64,000 bases of DNA from Hypomesus transpacificus (GCF_021917145.1 NC_061082.1:8592237-8656236), one strand, 5' to 3'. Shown: positions 24,648 to 40,809, counted from the first letter of the stretch. Notes: generated by a model from the sequence alone, not told the origin. Numbers and translations are program-made.

Positions 24648-25871
24648 TTTGGTGGTTTGGAGAAACTGGAACCGGAAAGCTGCAATTGAGCGTTTCCGCT
24701 CTGCAAGAGGGAGTGAATATCCAGCCAGGCACAATTTTTTCATCCCAGTGAACACTCTCCTTTCTACTACAGGTGAAGGTACACTGACTATTAACAAATA
24801 ACTTATATACTCTTTGCTATTAATAGAGGCTACATTTAAACCCCCCACGTCAATAATAGTAATAATATAAAATCATATAAAACCTATTTAACATTTGTAA
24901 TTTTGCACGTAATTTACATTGTTGATTGTTTTAATTTATCGTGATTAGGTCTCGCGAGAGAGAGAGACAGGCTACACCTGAAACATGAAGCGTCAACTTT
25001 TTTTACAATTTACCTTGCACCACTGATAGGGCTTGTTCATCTGTATCAAACTCATGCCTCTTTGCATTTGTTACATGCACCCTGAAATGACCCATGACAT
25101 GACCCCTGATGTTTAGTTTGATGGGTAGGTGATAGGATCCGTCTGTTCTCTGATTGACATCGCAGATGTTTTTTTCAAAGACAAAAATAACTTGGACTGC
25201 TGTCACATCAAAGGATTAGCCGAGAGTATAGTTTACCAGTACTTCAATAATACTGATTTAAATAATCATTTGTATTAAAAGCAAAATAATCTAAAAGCTA
25301 AATAGTGATCCATCTATTTTTTATATATTTAAAAAGGTGTCAAGGTACCTTTCATGCATCTTGAGAGAGTGTAAGAGACAAAGGCTAGAGCGAGGGAACT
25401 CTTTCATTAATCATAGACTGTTGGTATGTCAATGGTCACGATAAGGTTAGAGCCATCTACGCTACGTAATCAGCAATTGGGAAGGATTTGGAAAACACTT
25501 CCTTAATTAGTTTTTAGCAAATGCGAACGCATTGATGTTACATTGTTGTTACATTGCTTGTCACATTGTTATTAGGGATTTGTTTCGTTTTGTTTAGCAC
25601 GTATGGTGTCATGAACATTGTAAGTCAATTAAGTCAAAGTAACTCAATATCACATCTTGTGACATTTGTGCGCACGCTATGCAAAAACATACGTCAATAG
25701 TTGACTTTTTGATAGCTATAAAGAGCGACAAATGAAAACGATTTAAAAATCCTTATAGACCAATCATAGACCAAGATTCAGGGTGCAGCCCCAGGAGAGG
25801 CGGGCACTGTAGACGAGTGCAGTTTTCTGTCAAGCGAGGAGACAACCGAAAAAAATCAACTTTGTGCGAAG
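24648..25871. promoter_or_regulatory. SF3B1/COQ10B divergent intergenic region
   Basis: The 1.2 kb between the SF3B1 start (minus) and the COQ10B start (plus) must hold both promoters. A GACCAATCA CCAAT-type box lies at 25759-25767, about 105 bp before the COQ10B ATG. A minus-strand frame at 25003-25206 has no family likeness. I see no repeats and no RNA gene. Confidence 0.55.
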
Positions 25872-28800
25872 ATGGCAAGAGGTAGCGGGAGCCTGAGGAG
25901 GGTGGTAGCAGAGTGTATTAAACAGTTACCGTCCACGTCCAGCCGGAAGACACCATCAAGGAATGGCGTGAGGTAACTTCTGATATAGCTATAAGTTTAG
26001 TTATACAACAGTTAAGATAGACTGCTGTACTCCTACTAGGTAGCCTAGGTCGTTACGACCGACTAGCTAATGTGTTTGATTGCTACTTTAGCTACTACAG
26101 TAGCTAGCTTCAAACTGTAACGACTATAACTAACACTACCGTAACTAGCCCTAGCTATCTAACTATCAAGAAGCATGTCATGACCAAGCATATGGTTAGT
26201 TTCACAACTAGACAGATCTAGTTACAACTTTTGCTAACTAAGGACCTAGCCAATACAGTAACCCGCATTATTGAGGTGAAGCTAACTAAGCTAGCTCTAA
26301 CCACTGTACTGTATACCGTACCGTATCGTACTGTACTGTCAGTGGTCGGTCACAGGGATCGGAAGGAGATTCCTAGCACAAAATCGAACAATACTGAAAT
26401 AAACTTACTCCTGCTCTAATAAATACAATTATCTTCATGATATACTATATCATATAGGCTATAGGTAACTAGCTATGTGACATTGTAGTATTGCGTTGTG
26501 TGGATACTGGCAACCTGATACGCCCTGGTTTCACTGATACTGAAGTGGTTGGCTAACATCGGGGGGACTGAGAATTGCAGCCAGGCACATGCATTAGTTA
26601 GGGCTAAACCGGTTAGCCACGCGTAACTCGAAGTAAATCTGGATGAGTCACCGCTTCCAGATACCTGTTTAACGTAATCTCTTATTGTGTATACCGGATC
26701 GTGCATACCAGACCACCGGCAGAGATTGGTCTTGTGTGCTGGAATTTCACTTTCTGAGACTACAGCCCCCAATAATCCACCCCTGTGATAGTTGAGAGAC
26801 TTCATACTTCCCCAGACTTCAACCACCTGTGGAGCAAGTGTAATAAGGTGTAAATGTTAGAATTCAGATAATAGACTTGTGGGAGAAAATAATCCTGTAC
26901 GGATTGTAATGATATCCTAACAATGGTATTGAAATCAAAACCAGTTGGCATTACCTACATTATGACTGATGGTCTGTTTCCAATGCCAGGGACATAGCAG
27001 CTGTTGGATGGTAGGCAGCAACATACATTGGACAAGGATGCTGACTGGTAGCCATAATGTCTCTAAACACCCTCTCCTCAATGGATAAATACATATAAAT
27101 ACATTTGCTGTCTGGAATGCTTTCTTTCATGTATTATGATTAGAGGGGTTTTACCATTAACTCTGCAGCCATGGGTTGGTTACAATTAGTCTAGTGTGAG
27201 GTTTAAAGTACCTGCTCTGGCATTGAATCTGCAGTAGCTTACAGGCCAAGGGCAAATAAAGGTTTTGAAAACTTACAAACAGTAGGCTATTGTTGTATAT
27301 GCCTGGGGACACAGTGAGACCATTTTCATAATTTCACCAGTTACAAAACCTTTATGTCTCTGGGAAGCAATATGCTTTGGCCTAAGCTATTCAAAAAGTC
27401 CTTATGGAGCTTTTCAAGACCTTGGATATGTTGTTGAGTGTATAATTGTGTAATCATTTCCTGCTACTATTCTGTGTGGATGGAAAATGGTTGAAATGTA
27501 GCCAGCCCTTTTAGTATTTCACCCCTGTGTGTACCACATATACAAAGGGTTGTAATAAAGTTAGAGCCCTTGACCTTATTCCACTTGCATCGCTCTCTCT
27601 CCACTCTGCTTATAATAAGCTGCTCAATTTGAGTGACAGATTGTTGTCAGGTGGAAAGTCCTGAGCTATTGCTCATCACAGGTGCGAGAAGTTGCTTTGA
27701 AAAAGGCCACATTCTTTAGAAGAATGAAGTCAGAGATCCAAAATGTGTTCAACAACCCACATATCCTTTATGGTGTGAAATATGGATCACATTTACATGT
27801 AGCAGTAAATGTCCTGTTCCCATTTTCTTAGGTCACCCTGTTTTCTCGGCCAATATTTCTCAGAATAACATGTTGCTTTCTTTTGGGCTCCAGGTACCTG
27901 TCTTCATGTGGGATCCTGATGACACGGCTGCCCCCTCTCCTGGTGGCGATGCCCAGCCGCTCCATGCAGGTGCCTGCCCGTAGCTTCTTCAGCCTGGCAG
28001 GCACCTTCAACAAGAGGAAGGAGTACTCTGAGAGACGCATCATAGGGTCAGTCTAAAAAAAGCGCTGTGCCACCATTTGTAGCTGATAGCTAGATTCTCC
28101 GCGTACAAACTGTAGCATAGCGTTTGTCTGGGCAGGGTTTTTGGGTCCCTTTGGGCTCTGGGTTTGGTCATTATCTTAGACCCTTGTGCATGACTACTAA
28201 TCATGCACTGGTGCTGGTTGGAGATTTATAAATTTACAATGGAACAGATACTTACCCCTACATGCGTAGATCTCAATGAAATATTTGACCTATATTCCTG
28301 AGTGAATATAGGTCATATATCATAGGTAGATGGAAACCCATTTCAGTCTGTGACGTACTTTCCCGTACTCTAAGGAAAGGTCACTATCAGTACATTTACT
28401 ATAAATAGAAGCAAGTATGTCCCGGTGCAAGCTAGCAGTTACGCAACACATGGGTGGGAATCAGCTGTGGTCTACCAGGCCTCCATGGTCACTATACCAT
28501 ATATAACTTGTCCTATCTCATTTACTCACGTGACTGCAGTCACAATGGACAAACTACTTTGGCGGTATATTACCTCACCTCGCCACCTAATATAAAGTAG
28601 GGAGGGTGGAAAAGTACATGAAGTCCCTTAGTAGTTTACGACTAATTTCCTTCAAATGAATGATGGTTTCTTTCTTTCCCATTCCTCCATCCTCCTGTCT
28701 CTCTGTATCTCAGGTTCTCAATGCAAGAGATGTATGACGTGGTGGCTGGCGTCGAGAACTACCTCCACTTTGTCCCTTGGTGTAAGAAGTCTGACGTGGT

Positions 28801-29506
28801 CTTCCGTCGCTCTGGCTTCTGCAAGGCCAAGCTGAGTGTAGGCTTTCCCCCGGTGGTAGAGAACTACACCTCCCTGGTCACCACCGTACGCCCTCATCTG
28901 GTCAAGGTGAAGCCAGGCACAAGCTCTACTTGCAGTATCTCTGTAGACGCATAGAAAGGTGCATTGTTCTCTGACTACTGTGGTCATTATTATTGTCTTT
29001 CCCCCACAGGCAGCCTGTTCAGACGGTAGCCTGTTTAACCATCTAGAGACAGTCTGGCGCTTCAGCCCAGGCCTCCCTGGCTACCCTCGCACCTGCACCC
29101 TCGACTTTGCTGTAAGTACAGGGCAGCACATGCGGTTGTTTGGGTACTTGTGCGAGCGAGAGAGTCATGTTCTGCCAAAACACGTATCAGTGGATTTGTG
29201 GGTATAGTGTGTCTCTCCTCTTGGTAACATTTTCGTCTTGTGACGTGCACATACTCGCCTCGCACACCCCCCCCCCTCCCCCATCTCACATTTCCCTCGT
29301 GTTTTAAATCCCCCCTCCCTCTTCCTTCTCGTCTGCAGATCTCCTTTGAGTTCCGCTCCCTCCTCCACTCTCAGCTGGCCACCGTCTTCTTTGACGAGGT
29401 TGTGAAGCAGATGGTGTCTGCGTTTGAGCGCGAGGCCTGCAAGCAGTACGGCGCTGAGACGAGGATCCCCCGCGAGCTCATGTTCCACGAAGTCCACCAC
29501 ACGTAG
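25872..29506 (+). CDS. coq10b: COQ10B, mitochondrial coenzyme Q-binding START-domain protein (complete)
   Basis: Lipid-binding chaperone of the mitochondrial inner membrane needed for normal coenzyme Q function in respiration (family knowledge). Exons: 25872-25972, 27894-28046, 28714-28906, 29010-29111, 29339-29506; total 717 nt, 238 aa, equal to the human length. The first exon and start of the second encode an Arg/Ser-rich segment without acids ([23 protein letters not shown]) that looks like a mitochondrial presequence. Exons 3-5 hold the polyketide-cyclase/START-like fold: [32 protein letters not shown], ending HEVHHT. The start is taken at ATG 25872, the first codon in good context, opening [12 protein letters not shown] like the human protein. 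Intron 1 (25973-27893) is the longest. Nothing looks broken. Confidence 0.97.
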
Positions 29507-30373
29507 TGTGCCACCTCAACCCAGACACAAATACATGGACTAAGCCATGCTAGGGAGAGCCAAATACAAGGGAAGGAGACACATTTAGCACATGGGAGCG
29601 AGGGAGGAAAGACTATGAACTGAACACTGCAGTGCCTGGTTAGAAAAGCACCATTTCATTCAGCTTGTCGCTGAACCTCGTTCTTGATAATCCCCTCCAT
29701 CCTGATAATCTATGCACACACACACCCAGACACTCAGAGCGCAGTACAATGGATGCTTGCTAGGTACAGAACAGGGCCTAGACACTGTGGTTAAGTCTAT
29801 AAAACAATTCACCAGACAACCACCCTACAACTAATTCCATTCCCCCCTCCTCCTATGTGAGCACAGGAAGGTTGAGGGTTCTAAAAGGCTCGTCCGACAA
29901 AGAGGTGTGCTGGACGGATCGATGCCATATTATTGTTCTCAACCACTTGATACCATATAAGATAACTGTGAGGTAGGCAGATAACAAACAGAACTGTACG
30001 AGGATCAGCTCATTTGGATTCAAAAATGGACGGACAGGCTTTTCATTGAGCCAGAGAAGCTGTGTGGGGGTATCTATTATAAGAATAGTGCACGTACGGC
30101 CATGTCTTTCCAACATAAACAAAATTGTTTGAGAGGTGCTGCTTTTCGCGTACATATTCTCTAGGGAAGTATCTACTGTGTGCTTTGCTTCAAGGGCAAG
30201 TCTTGGAACATCAGTGTTGTGTTTCAGACTTAAGTCTAATAGTGTGCAATATCGGAACGTGTTTTAAATGCAGCTACTTTTTGTTAGACAAGGACTTTCT
30301 ACAAGGGCCCAAACTGGCTTGGCAGAGGCTCAGTCAGATTGCTGTTACACTGAAGTACCATTCACCACCCTGC

Positions 30374-30830
30374 ACCCTGTGGTACCTCGTCCCAGAACAG
30401 CCCCCAGGTCCAACCCCCTGTGGTACCTACTCCCAGACCAGCCCCTAGCTCCAACACTGTGGTACCTACTCCCAGACCAGCCCCTAGCTCCAACCCCCTG
30501 TGGTACCTAGTCCCAGACCAGCCCCTCGCTCCAACCCCTTGTGGTACCTAGTCCCAGACCAGCCCCTCGCTCCAATCCCCTGTGGTACCTACTCCCAGAC
30601 CAGCCCCTAGCTTCAACACTCTGTGGTACCTACTCCCAGACCAGCCCCTAGCTCCAACACTCTGTGGTACCTACTCCCAGACCAGCCCCTAGCTCCAACA
30701 CTGTGGTACCTACTCCCAGACCTGCCCCTCGCTCCAACCCCCTGTGGTACCTAGTCCCAGACCAGCCCCTCGCTCCAACCCCCTGTGGTACCTAGTCCCA
30801 GACCAGCACCCTGGTCCAACACCCTGTGCA
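30374..30830. repeat. About 40-bp minisatellite downstream of COQ10B
   Basis: Eleven to twelve copies of a 39-42 bp unit containing TGTGGTACCTA, CCCAGACCAGCCCCT and GCTCCAAC, starting at about 30379, 30418, 30456, 30498, 30539, 30580, 30621, 30662, 30701, 30743 and 30783. Probably within the COQ10B 3' UTR or just beyond it. Short frames through it are not coding. Confidence 0.92.
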
Positions 30831-31524
30831 TTTATTAGGTAAGAGTTGAGGTGATTTCACACGGCTTACCCTTGTCAAATCATCTCAGGTCTACCTCTCC
30901 ATTAGAACATAGGTTTCAGACTTAGGGGCCTACATTCAGATGTTCTTTCAATTCCAACTCTGTAACTACGCTGTGCCTTTTAAACAACATGGCAGCATAT
31001 CTCCATTCTAAAATAATGTTGTCATGTATTATATTTATTAAGCTGGATATTAAGGACACATGTAAATATGAATGGGAGGACATGGTTGGCACTGCTGACA
31101 AGCTAGACACAAATTTAATTTCCTTGTTTTAGGGGTTGTGGTTTTATAATGTAAATGGTGTTTAATGGGTCAATTAATCAACTGCATGGTTTATAAACTA
31201 TTTTTATAAAACAAGTGTTTGTTTTCTGTGTTAAGTGTAGGTTGTGTTTGTCAACATCTGGTTTGGACTGATTCCCAGTCTCGTGGTTGGCCAGAAATAG
31301 AGGAATCATGTGAAGACCAGAATAGAGCTGCCACTAAGTTATGCCAGTTAACCATGACTCCTGCTGGACAAATCCTCATGTGCACACAGCAGCAGGACAC
31401 CCACTGTGGCTGACAGTCTGGAGGAGTCAAATGGCCCCTGGGTATGAGTCTATGCAATAATGCAAGAAGCAAATGTATTTAAGAATAATGGATTTTACTT
31501 TAAAAAAAAAAATCAATAATTATC

Positions 31525-31530
31525 AATAAA
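31525..31530 (+). terminator. coq10b: Possible poly(A) signal AATAAA of COQ10B
   Basis: AATAAA following an A-rich stretch, 2.0 kb after the COQ10B stop. If used, the 3' UTR would include the 40-bp minisatellite at 30374-30830. Confidence 0.4.
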
Positions 31531-31957
31531 CACATGGTACAATACAGAATTTGAATGATCACTGTAGCATGCCTGCAGGGTGTCTATGTGCTGAGACCAC
31601 ACTGACATGTCCCAGAAACTGATGAAGCTTCTTAAACACAAAAACAATGCCAACAAAACTCGACCTCATGAGGACACCTACAGCCTTCACATACAGTAAC
31701 CCCAAAAAACTACAACTGTGGCCGAGACTTGAATCTGCTTTGTTAACGGAGCCCAACTCAACCACCCAAACTGTTTCTCTCCCGTCTCCCCGGTAGAGCA
31801 GGGTGCATTGAGCAATACTCTGATTTAGATATTTGTTATTATATATATACTAATTATTTAGTCAAATTGGACTGATGACACAGACTTGTAAATGAGGCAC
31901 TCTTTTCCAATATGTCAAATGATATAATTGAGGGAGTAGGTCTTTCAGTTACCATTT

Positions 31958-32033
31958 ACAGCATGAGTCATACTATACAGCATGAGTCATACTATACAGC
32001 GTGAATCATACTATACAGCGTGAGTCATACTAA
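31958..32033. repeat. Four 19-bp tandem repeats carrying AP-1-like sites
   Basis: Unit ACAGCATGAGTCATACTAT repeated four times at an exact 19-bp period. TGAGTCA at 31964, 31983 and 32021, and TGAATCA at 32002. Lies between the convergent COQ10B and HSPD1 genes. Confidence 0.9.
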
Positions 32034-32740
32034 AATTGACAAAATGACAAATGCTCGGCAAGAAAATCTGTTTAATTGACAGAAAAGGTTTCCCAGAAGT
32101 CTGAAGTATGGGAGAACCAGTACAGATATAAAAAAGGACACGACTGAAATTAACAAAACATTACAAGAAAAGAAATTATCGAGTGACATTCCTGGCCAAA
32201 ATCAGTGGAACCCACCCCTCTATTAACGATATAGAATATTTGCCAAGTTAAGTGTTTCTCTGCAGGTCCTCAATGAAGTGTCAGTAGTGCAAGACAGGCT
32301 TCATGATTTAATATTACACAGAAATGCCTAAATGTTATTTGTACCAGCATTACATTATTCTCACAGATAAGCATTTCAACCATTAACTACACCAGAGCAG
32401 GTGGCAGCTATGTGCGAATGTTAATGATGTATTGGACAGCTATGAGGTTGAGATGTAAACGAGGGGAGGGGGGCGGTGGCCTCATCAGGGCTTGTTGAAG
32501 TCCAGGCCACGGTCAGAGATGGAGGGACGGAGAGGGGCTGGGAAAGCCCAGGCTGCCCTCCAGAGGAGAGGGGGGGTAGACTGAATTGTAGTAGTGGGGG
32601 TTCTTCATCCATTTGCAGCTCCAACAAACTCATGGCCAGTCAGTTTGAGCAGGTTTGATGAGGTCGGAGGGACAGCGGTCAACCTCCCGGCCTCTTCAAT
32701 CTGCTCATTAGTCTGTATAGCACGTCTGTGGCCAGGGCAC

Positions 32741-36013
<3,273 letters not shown>

Positions 36014-37426
36014 TGCTGTGGAGGAGAAGAAACGAGAGAGAGAGATAGAAGGAAACGTGAGAAACAGATTACAGATAACAATTACTCTGCCAACTCAAAT
36101 ATGTGAGTTAATAAGTACAATTTCGTAATAGTCCTGGCTTTAATTGTTCCTATTGTACATACACTGGCACTTGGGAAATGTTGAAGTGAAAACACGAAAC
36201 GACTGAAGTTAACCTGTTGCACATGACCATCATGTTCCCAAGACATCCCCTCCCCCAGAAGTCATGCAAGGACAGTCATTTTGGGACACTACAACCCTAG
36301 TGGCCATTTAATGTAACGCAAGAGTATTGGGGAAGGGGTGACTTCAATTTCCGAGCAGATTAAATACGATGTAATGATAAGTCATCATAACACACAATAA
36401 ATAGCTTTAACATTTAGAATACATACTAGCCTGGTATTATATTATGTGCAACTACAACGGAGCTGGATAGCCAATCTGTCTATCACCTGTTCATGATTTT
36501 AGGAATTTTAGGTTTGAACTCAGCAGTACAAATTCTCAGGAGAAGCCTACAGGCATTATTTTCTTGTTTCAAGGTCCTGGTAGTAGTACTGACGATGGGT
36601 TATCCACACAAGGTTGTACAGAAATAAAATAATACGCCTCTGAATTATTCACTAATTGTTAATCAATGAAGAGTAATACAATGACACGGAATCTCCACTT
36701 CACTACAGCACCCACGTGTGTTCCATGGACAGTGTTCAGGTCACGCGTCACAAGGTCAAAATCGCACACAGCATGCGCGGAAATGACTCCCCCTGAATTG
36801 CCAAATGAATGAGAAGGATGCCCCCTGTGGTTTCCAAGTAACTAATTGAACCTCCATTTAGGAATTTAACGGTACCTTGACTATTCTGTGCTCTAAACTG
36901 AAGTCTACATTACCATGACAAATTAGTGACAGATGAGCAGTCTGCCAGATTAAACTAGTTAGCTAGTTTTTGCCATTGACTGCCGCTAGTTTGAACAATA
37001 ACCCGTGGTTGGATTAAGGATGTACAATTTAAGTAACTCCTACAATCGTTGATTGAGGATTTATGCAAGCACATGACGACGCACCATTCAGATATTGTTA
37101 CGAAATAAAAAATGTAAGGACGATTAGCGTAAAAATAGTGTTGAGGTTTGCCATTAGACGTTACGGGAGCTGATTTCAATAGACCCTCTTCATTGCTTAA
37201 TATTAAGCATTAGTGCATAATGAAACAGTAACTTATAGTTGTTACTGTCCTTGGGTGAGGAAAGATTACCATAGCTACTGCTAGCTAGCTTTACCGTTTG
37301 TGGCTAAACCATTTCACCCCAAAAATACTGGCTACAAAAGAATGACAGTTCAGTTCATTGCATATGTCCGTATACATTATCCTTACCTCCATAAAGACAA
37401 ACAAATATCGTACAAAAGGCACTTAC

Positions 37427-37555
37427 TTCCTTCCTTGTTGAATTGTTTGAAGACTGCACGAATTACTCGTCGGTTGGACACGGAATGATATAATGTGGTG
37501 AAGAGAGGGCAGTGATGGTGCAACCGTGCTTCAGTTCAGAGACAGAACTGCACAT
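37427..37555 (-). other. hspd1: Probable non-coding first exon of HSPD1 (5' UTR), boundaries approximate
   Basis: The HSPD1 coding start lies in an exon with a good acceptor (TCCACAG at 36016-36022, minus), so an upstream exon is required. On the minus strand GGAAGGAA is followed by donor GTAAGTGCC at 37418-37426. A second possible donor (GGAG/GTAAGG) sits at 37381-37390. The transcription start is not determined; the right boundary is a guess. Confidence 0.5.
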
Positions 37556-38164
37556 GGTACATCGCATCCGGGTAATTTACCGGTAAACCCCTGACCATGT
37601 ATAAAAGAATAAATGTTGCTATTCTAGAATTTTGCGAATACTAGAATAGTATTTCTTGTGAAATGGATTGTGGAATACTTACATATACCTAATATGTTAG
37701 TCAACTTATTTATAGGATGCTTTATAATGTTATACTGTCAGTGCTTTAACAAATGCATGCTCGTTCCCGGGTGCGGAGTTCCAGAATTTTCGTGTGTGCC
37801 ATTGGAGAAAAAAAGAGAGGTCAAAGTTGACATTGTGCAACTTCGGTGCTACTTAATATCACATGTACGCACTTCAAATTAGCAGCGTTTACATTGCAGT
37901 TGACATAATAATACCGTATATTAGTTGTTTTATTCGTCCATGTAGCAAACTGAGAGATTTACATTGCATAATAGTTTATAGAACATTCTAGAATCGCAAA
38001 ATTAAGGGGGCACCTGAAGACACGCATGCGCAAACTCCTACACTGATTTCTTCACGTGGTACCATTCCCCTTCAGTGTCAGATCTCAGATCCACGCTCTT
38101 TCTTTCTAGGCTAAGAAAACGGGGCTTAACATCACAAGGACTCAGAGACTTTGCACATACAACA
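37555..38164. promoter_or_regulatory. Divergent HSPD1/HSPE1 promoter with heat-shock elements
   Basis: Region between the likely HSPD1 non-coding first exon (minus) and the HSPE1 start (plus). It contains a perfect three-box heat-shock element GAAcaTTCtaGAA at 37981-37993 and a second cluster TTCtaGAAttTTg at 37622-37634 followed by further GAA steps at 37636 and 37644. Heat-shock control of the shared HSP60/HSP10 promoter is established in mammals. Confidence 0.8.
37981..37993. promoter_or_regulatory. Perfect heat-shock element (GAAnnTTCnnGAA)
   Basis: Three alternating nGAAn boxes with exact 5-bp spacing: GAA 37981, TTC 37986, GAA 37991. This is the minimal HSF1 trimer site. It lies 172 bp before the HSPE1 start codon and on the upstream side of HSPD1. 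Confidence 0.8.
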
Positions 38165-40679
38165 ATGGTAAGCATTTGTACTTCTACATGTGACACACAA
38201 ATGGACGGTGTCGATGTGCATGGAATGAAAAATACATATGCAATCTCTTAATCCATATTATTAGCTACTTGATAGCTAGCCTGTTCATAGAACTGTTTGC
38301 TAGTAAATGGCTAACCAACCAAGGTTGCTAGCTATTGCTAATTTCTGTATCGAACTATACAAGGTCAGGTGTATTATGTTGCTGTCAACAAAATAGGCTA
38401 CGCCTCAACAAAGTCTAAACTAGCCAACGAGTAATCCGGTTTTGCATGAGATGGACAGACGTTCCAAACAGACCGAACGGTCAACAGAAGAAATTACGCA
38501 GATATTGCTACATTATTTTGCATTTCACACCCATAACGCTAATTGTGTGTATCAAGATCACTGAAGTAGTTAGTCTTTTTTGTCTCAATATCCCCGATGT
38601 CCTAAATACCCTTATTAATGAACCATTGAATATACTGGTCATAGTCACGTTGAAGTTGGTGCATGTTTGAATTTTATTCCCGTGTTAGTAGCCGTGTAAC
38701 TTTTTATTAATAAAATATACATTTACAAATGTTTTGACCCATTGAGTGTTAACAAATTCATTGCACTGTGTCCTTGCACAACGTGAAATGAATTACCGGC
38801 GATTCATGCACCTCTTCCGGGTTCCGTTGTCGTCACGTCCAGTTTACGTCAGACTAAGACTAAAGTGTTATAAAATCATTTTTGTGATGCATATTTGGCA
38901 CAGCGATTTAACAATTATGTTGAAAACGTAAAATTACAATAACCCCAACCATATCTAGTTTATCCCAATAAAACCATTTTTGAAACGCATCTGAAAAATT
39001 TCAAAAATGTGAGTACAATTATAAAAGCCTAGTCAAGTCATTGAAGAAGACCTTGAATGATATCTCTTAATGTCTTTGAGGCTGTCAGACCCAGCACAAG
39101 GCTTGCCACAGGAGGAGGTAATGGAAAGCACTGTGACGGCGCACCAGTTGATTTATTCTTAAATGTACTAAGAAATCCCTGTTTGAATCAGTTATTATTT
39201 GTTGGCCTTCACAGTGATGGTAAACATTGATACGTAGGGAGTGAAGGTCTGCACTCAACCTCCCCCATGCCCAACCCCCCCCCCCCGTACCCCCCGGAGA
39301 GTCAACAGATTGGAACCGAAATACTTTGTCTTTCAGCCAATTTATTTTCTTCTGCTCCACCCCCTCTTCAATCCTCATTCACCCCCTTCCTCCACATGAC
39401 CTTCACTCAAGGTTACACAAGCATCTGTTGCTAACAGACAGGCAGTTCAGGCAGCTGTTCCAAACTGCCTGTCTGTTGACCCTTGTGTGTGTGTGGGGGG
39501 GGTTCTGCCTTAACGTTGGTTAACACATCTCATAATCTCCCGACTGATACCTGTAACTAAGGTAAAAGAGTTACAGGAAGTGTACCACATTTTTAACTAA
39601 ATGTTACAAAGTTTTTCCTCACAATAAGGTTTTGAACCTTTACATTTTTTCATTAAGTTTAAATTGAGTTTAGATGTACTGTGGAAAAAGAAAAAATCTA
39701 ATGGTCATTTTTCATGATACTCAAACCTTCCACTTTTTCCATAATTCTTCTAAGACTCCCCCTTGTGGCCATTTAATATTGTTTATACTTTGACAACCCC
39801 GGTGACAATAATCCTAATAAGATGGTTATAATTCTGTCTTTTCCTCTGTCTCCATAGGCTTTCAGAAGGTTCCTCCCCATGTTTGACCGGGTGCTTGTGG
39901 AGCGTGTGGCCGCTGAGACTGTGACCAAGGGGGGCATCATGCTTCCAGAGAAGGCCCAGGGCAAGGTTCTACAGGCTACTGTACTGGCAGTGGGACCCGG
40001 CTCTGTCAACAAGGTAACCAAATTAAATTGGTTCATCTAGGCCTTGGGACCACTCCATAATTGTTTTCTGGAAGAAGGTCAATACTATCGTTTGAAGTCT
40101 ATATATATGCTACGTCTGACCTGTGTCTAACTATATATTTCTATTGCTTTTGTTTTGGTTATCTCATCCAGAATGGGGATCTTCAACCTGTATGTGTCAA
40201 AGTTGGAGAAAAGGTCCTCCTTCCAGAGTATGGTGGAACTAAAGTATCCCTGGAAGACAAGGTATGTCAGGAACAACATTTTAGGTATTTGTTTTATGGG
40301 GGATACAGTGGATTTTTAAAATGGGAAATGTACAGTATTTCTGTACAGTAAAACGTAGTAAAGATGAGAGGAATTCTAACGTTTTTATAGTAATGTCAGT
40401 ATAGGTTTAGGTACATGACCGGAAGAGATTAGATAAAGTGGCCAGGGTGTAGTATTTATGGTGACAGGGTCAAACACAAGTTGACTTCTGATACATTTTT
40501 GGTTGGGTCACATGTTGAAAGACACAAAATCCCTTAACTCTAAAGCATGGAATTGTCTTATTTTGAGTGATGAGTCAAGTATCCACGATTGTTGCCTTCT
40601 TCTAATTTATTAATGTATTGTGTTTCAGGACTACTTTCTCTTCCGTGATGCCGATATCTTGGGAAAATATGTAGACTAA
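38165..40679 (+). CDS. hspe1: HSPE1, mitochondrial co-chaperonin HSP10 (complete)
   Basis: Seven-subunit lid of the HSP60 folding chamber in the mitochondrial matrix. Exons: 38165-38167 (ATG only), 39858-40013, 40172-40261, 40629-40679; 300 nt, 99 aa. Exon 1 ends right after the start codon (ATG then GTAAGC). Exon 2 starts AFRRFLPMFDRVLVER, exon 3 carries VGEKVLLPEYGGTKV and exon 4 ends DILGKYVD. The mobile loop region (AAETVTKGGIMLPEK) that docks on HSP60 is conserved. The poly(A) signal AATAAA is at 40804-40809. Co-regulated with HSPD1 through the shared promoter containing heat-shock elements. Confidence 0.97.
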
Positions 40680-40803
40680 AGTCCTATCTTCAACATGTAA
40701 AATCATAGCAATCCCATGAAAGTTAAAAGTGGCCTCACGTCCTTTTTTTTTCCTTTTCTATGTTGTTCAATTGTAAATAATTCTAATCATGTTTTGTTAC
40801 ATT

Positions 40804-40809
40804 AATAAA
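40804..40809 (+). terminator. hspe1: Poly(A) signal AATAAA of HSPE1
   Basis: AATAAA 125 nt after the HSPE1 stop, followed by a TG/T-rich stretch (40826-40850). It leaves only about 270 bp before the MOB4 start codon. Confidence 0.8.

Larger units (their letters stand above)
29507..32740. other. COQ10B/HSPD1 convergent region
   Basis: 3.2 kb between two stop codons, holding both 3' UTRs, the 40-bp minisatellite and the AP-1-like 19-bp array. A minus-strand ATTAAA (32307-32312) about 430 nt past the HSPD1 stop is a possible poly(A) signal. No further gene. Confidence 0.6.

Noticed and set aside
26281..26350. Inverted repeat ACCACTG...CAGTGGT with GTAC-rich interior in COQ10B intron 1
   Set aside because: Only 7 pairing bases and a low-complexity interior; not convincing as an element end or hairpin.
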